64,000 nucleotides of DNA, from contig JAOUEV010000007.1 in the NCBI GenBank assembly GCA_029858565.1, positions 1 to 64,000 of the forward strand, given 5' to 3'. This DNA comes from Nitrospirota bacterium. Its GTDB lineage: Bacteria; Nitrospirota; UBA9217. Under the pieces are notes generated by a model. That model made no database searches. It worked only from the letters and a program-made list of their open reading frames with translations, and was not told the DNA's origin. Both the position numbers and the translations under genes were made by a program. This document shows positions 63,237 to 64,000 of this stretch, piece after piece; position 1 is the stretch's first letter; the number at the start of each line of letters is the position of its first letter.

Positions 63237-63725
63237 GTGCTCGAACAAGCGGAAGTCAAATCCATCGACGCTATTTTGAACGATGCCCAGGGCCAGCGGG
63301 GCATGCTGATCGCTGTTCTGCAGAAGGTGCAGGAAAAGGTCGGCTATCTTCCCGAGGACGCCATGCAGATGATCTCGGACCGGCTCGAGCTGTCCTTTTC
63401 CCAGGTCTACGGTGTGGCGTCGTTCTATAAACATTTCCATTTCAAACCCCGAGGGAAGAAGATCGTCAAGGTCTGCATGGGCACGGCCTGCCACGTGCGC
63501 GGCGCCAAGGCCGTGCTGAACGAGCTCGAGTCCAAGCTCGGGGTCAAGGAAGGCGAGACCACCGCGGACCGGTCCGTGACGCTCGAGACCGTGGGCTGCG
63601 TGGGCTGCTGCGCCCTGGCCCCGGTGCTCACGGTGAACGACCAGGACCTCTATGGCGAGCTGACGCCCAAAATGGTGGACGATATCATCGGAACGGTGAG
63701 GAGCGAACATGGAACTCACGTTTAA
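63237..63725 (+). CDS. NuoE-like NADH dehydrogenase / hydrogenase 24-kDa subunit
   Basis: A 162-residue protein; the start chosen is GTG 63237, 8 bases after GAGGGAGG, although ATG 63189 is in frame. The thioredoxin-like [2Fe-2S] domain has cysteines in CMGTAC near 80 and 85 and in VGCVGCC near 121-125. LIAVLQKVQEKVGYLPE and VYGVASFYKHF are the family's opening helices. It accepts electrons from an FMN partner or gives them to it, in complex I, NAD-dependent formate dehydrogenase or electron-bifurcating hydrogenase. The partner gene overlaps its end. Confidence 0.9.
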   Translation: MLEQAEVKSIDAILNDAQGQRGMLIAVLQKVQEKVGYLPEDAMQMISDRLELSFSQVYGVASFYKHFHFKPRGKKIVKVCMGTACHVRGAKAVLNELESKLGVKEGETTADRSVTLETVGCVGCCALAPVLTVNDQDLYGELTPKMVDDIIGTVRSEHGTHV

Positions 63726-64000
63726 GCGGCTCGAGAATATTGCCGAACTCGCTGCCCTGCGCGAGCGGCTCAAAAAGGAACGCAAGGAGAGCGACGCCCA
63801 CCGCGTGCGCGTCTGCTGCGGAACCGCCTGCCAGGCAACGGGAGCGAACAAGCTGGTCAGCAAGTTCGAGGACGAGGCGGCGAAAAAGGGCGTGAAGCTC
63901 GAGATCGTGAAGACCGGGTGCCAGGGGTTCTGCCAGCGCGGCCCGGTCATGATCCAGGAGCCCCAGGAGATCTTCTACCAGAAGGTGAAGGTCGACGACA
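63709..64000 (+). CDS. NuoF-like flavoprotein subunit, N-terminal part (cut by the window edge)
   Basis: The start ATG 63709 lies inside the end of the NuoE gene (17-base overlap). The visible 97 residues are a second thioredoxin-like [2Fe-2S] domain (VRVCCGTACQATGANKL, then KTGCQGFCQRGPVM), the N-terminal extension found in NuoF-like subunits of NAD(P)-dependent hydrogenases and formate dehydrogenases rather than of plain complex I. The FMN/NAD domain would follow beyond the window. Four-cysteine spacing is intact. Confidence 0.85.
   Translation, partial: MELTFKRLENIAELAALRERLKKERKESDAHRVRVCCGTACQATGANKLVSKFEDEAAKKGVKLEIVKTGCQGFCQRGPVMIQEPQEIFYQKVKVDD

Overview
The window is about 64 kb of GC-rich bacterial chromosome. 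It looks like an anaerobe or microaerophile rich in c-type cytochromes, of the Nitrospirota or Desulfobacterota kind. The reasons are CxxCH cytochromes with 7, 11 and 19 haems, two histidine kinases with a haem-binding DUF3365/Tll0287-like sensor, a superoxide reductase, and NuoE/NuoF-type subunits at the right edge. The sequence alone cannot choose between these phyla. There are no rRNA genes, recognisable tRNA genes or CRISPR arrays. Many genes are followed by strong hairpin terminators, several sharing the stem core GGCCGGAGAG.

Layout. 1-8.3 kb is an accessory region: AT-rich ATPase and ATPase-TPR genes, a Fic protein with an AT-rich promoter, an RHH/PIN toxin-antitoxin pair, truncated duplicate copies of the antitoxin and of an epimerase, and several dispersed repeats. 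8.5-10.8 kb holds an exported carbonic anhydrase and a DUF1847 protein. 11-14.8 kb (minus strand) is a two-gene signalling operon: a DUF3365 hybrid histidine kinase followed by a REC/HD-GYP protein. 14.9-19.9 kb has IS110 and REP-associated transposase remnants around a HAMP / heptahaem cytochrome / HAMP operon and an L,D-transpeptidase. 19.9-22.5 kb is rsgA with a RelA/SpoT-like protein directly behind it. 22.6-26 kb has an 11-haem membrane-anchored cytochrome, a DsrE-like protein and an exported protein. 26.8-30.5 kb is a tight operon of sigma factor, anti-sigma factor and M48-like protease-TPR protein, followed by PKD and DUF1566 surface proteins. 32.9-39.9 kb contains an RhlE-type helicase, a flavodoxin, a superoxide reductase, zinc-ribbon proteins and a degenerate REC-PilZ protein. 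40.2-41.7 kb is a set of decayed genes: hemerythrin, DUF3570 and a TlpA-like thioredoxin. 42-48.6 kb holds eptA, yaeQ, a TSUP transporter, a methyltransferase, truC and a small exported protein. 48.9-58.6 kb is a 1741-residue, 19-haem beta-helix protein followed co-directionally by a hybrid kinase and a dihaem diguanylate cyclase. 58.7-62.8 kb has a collapsed GAF-GGDEF gene and a second DUF3365 hybrid kinase. 63.2-64 kb begins an NADH-dehydrogenase/hydrogenase-type operon that runs off the edge.

How it fits together. The theme is extracytoplasmic redox chemistry tied to signalling: haem-bearing sensors feed histidine kinases, receiver domains and c-di-GMP enzymes (GGDEF, HD-GYP, PilZ), next to very large secreted cytochromes. 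The second theme is genome decay. At least nine genes are present only as fragments, often ending exactly at a dispersed repeat, in a genome that also carries a REP-associated transposase remnant.
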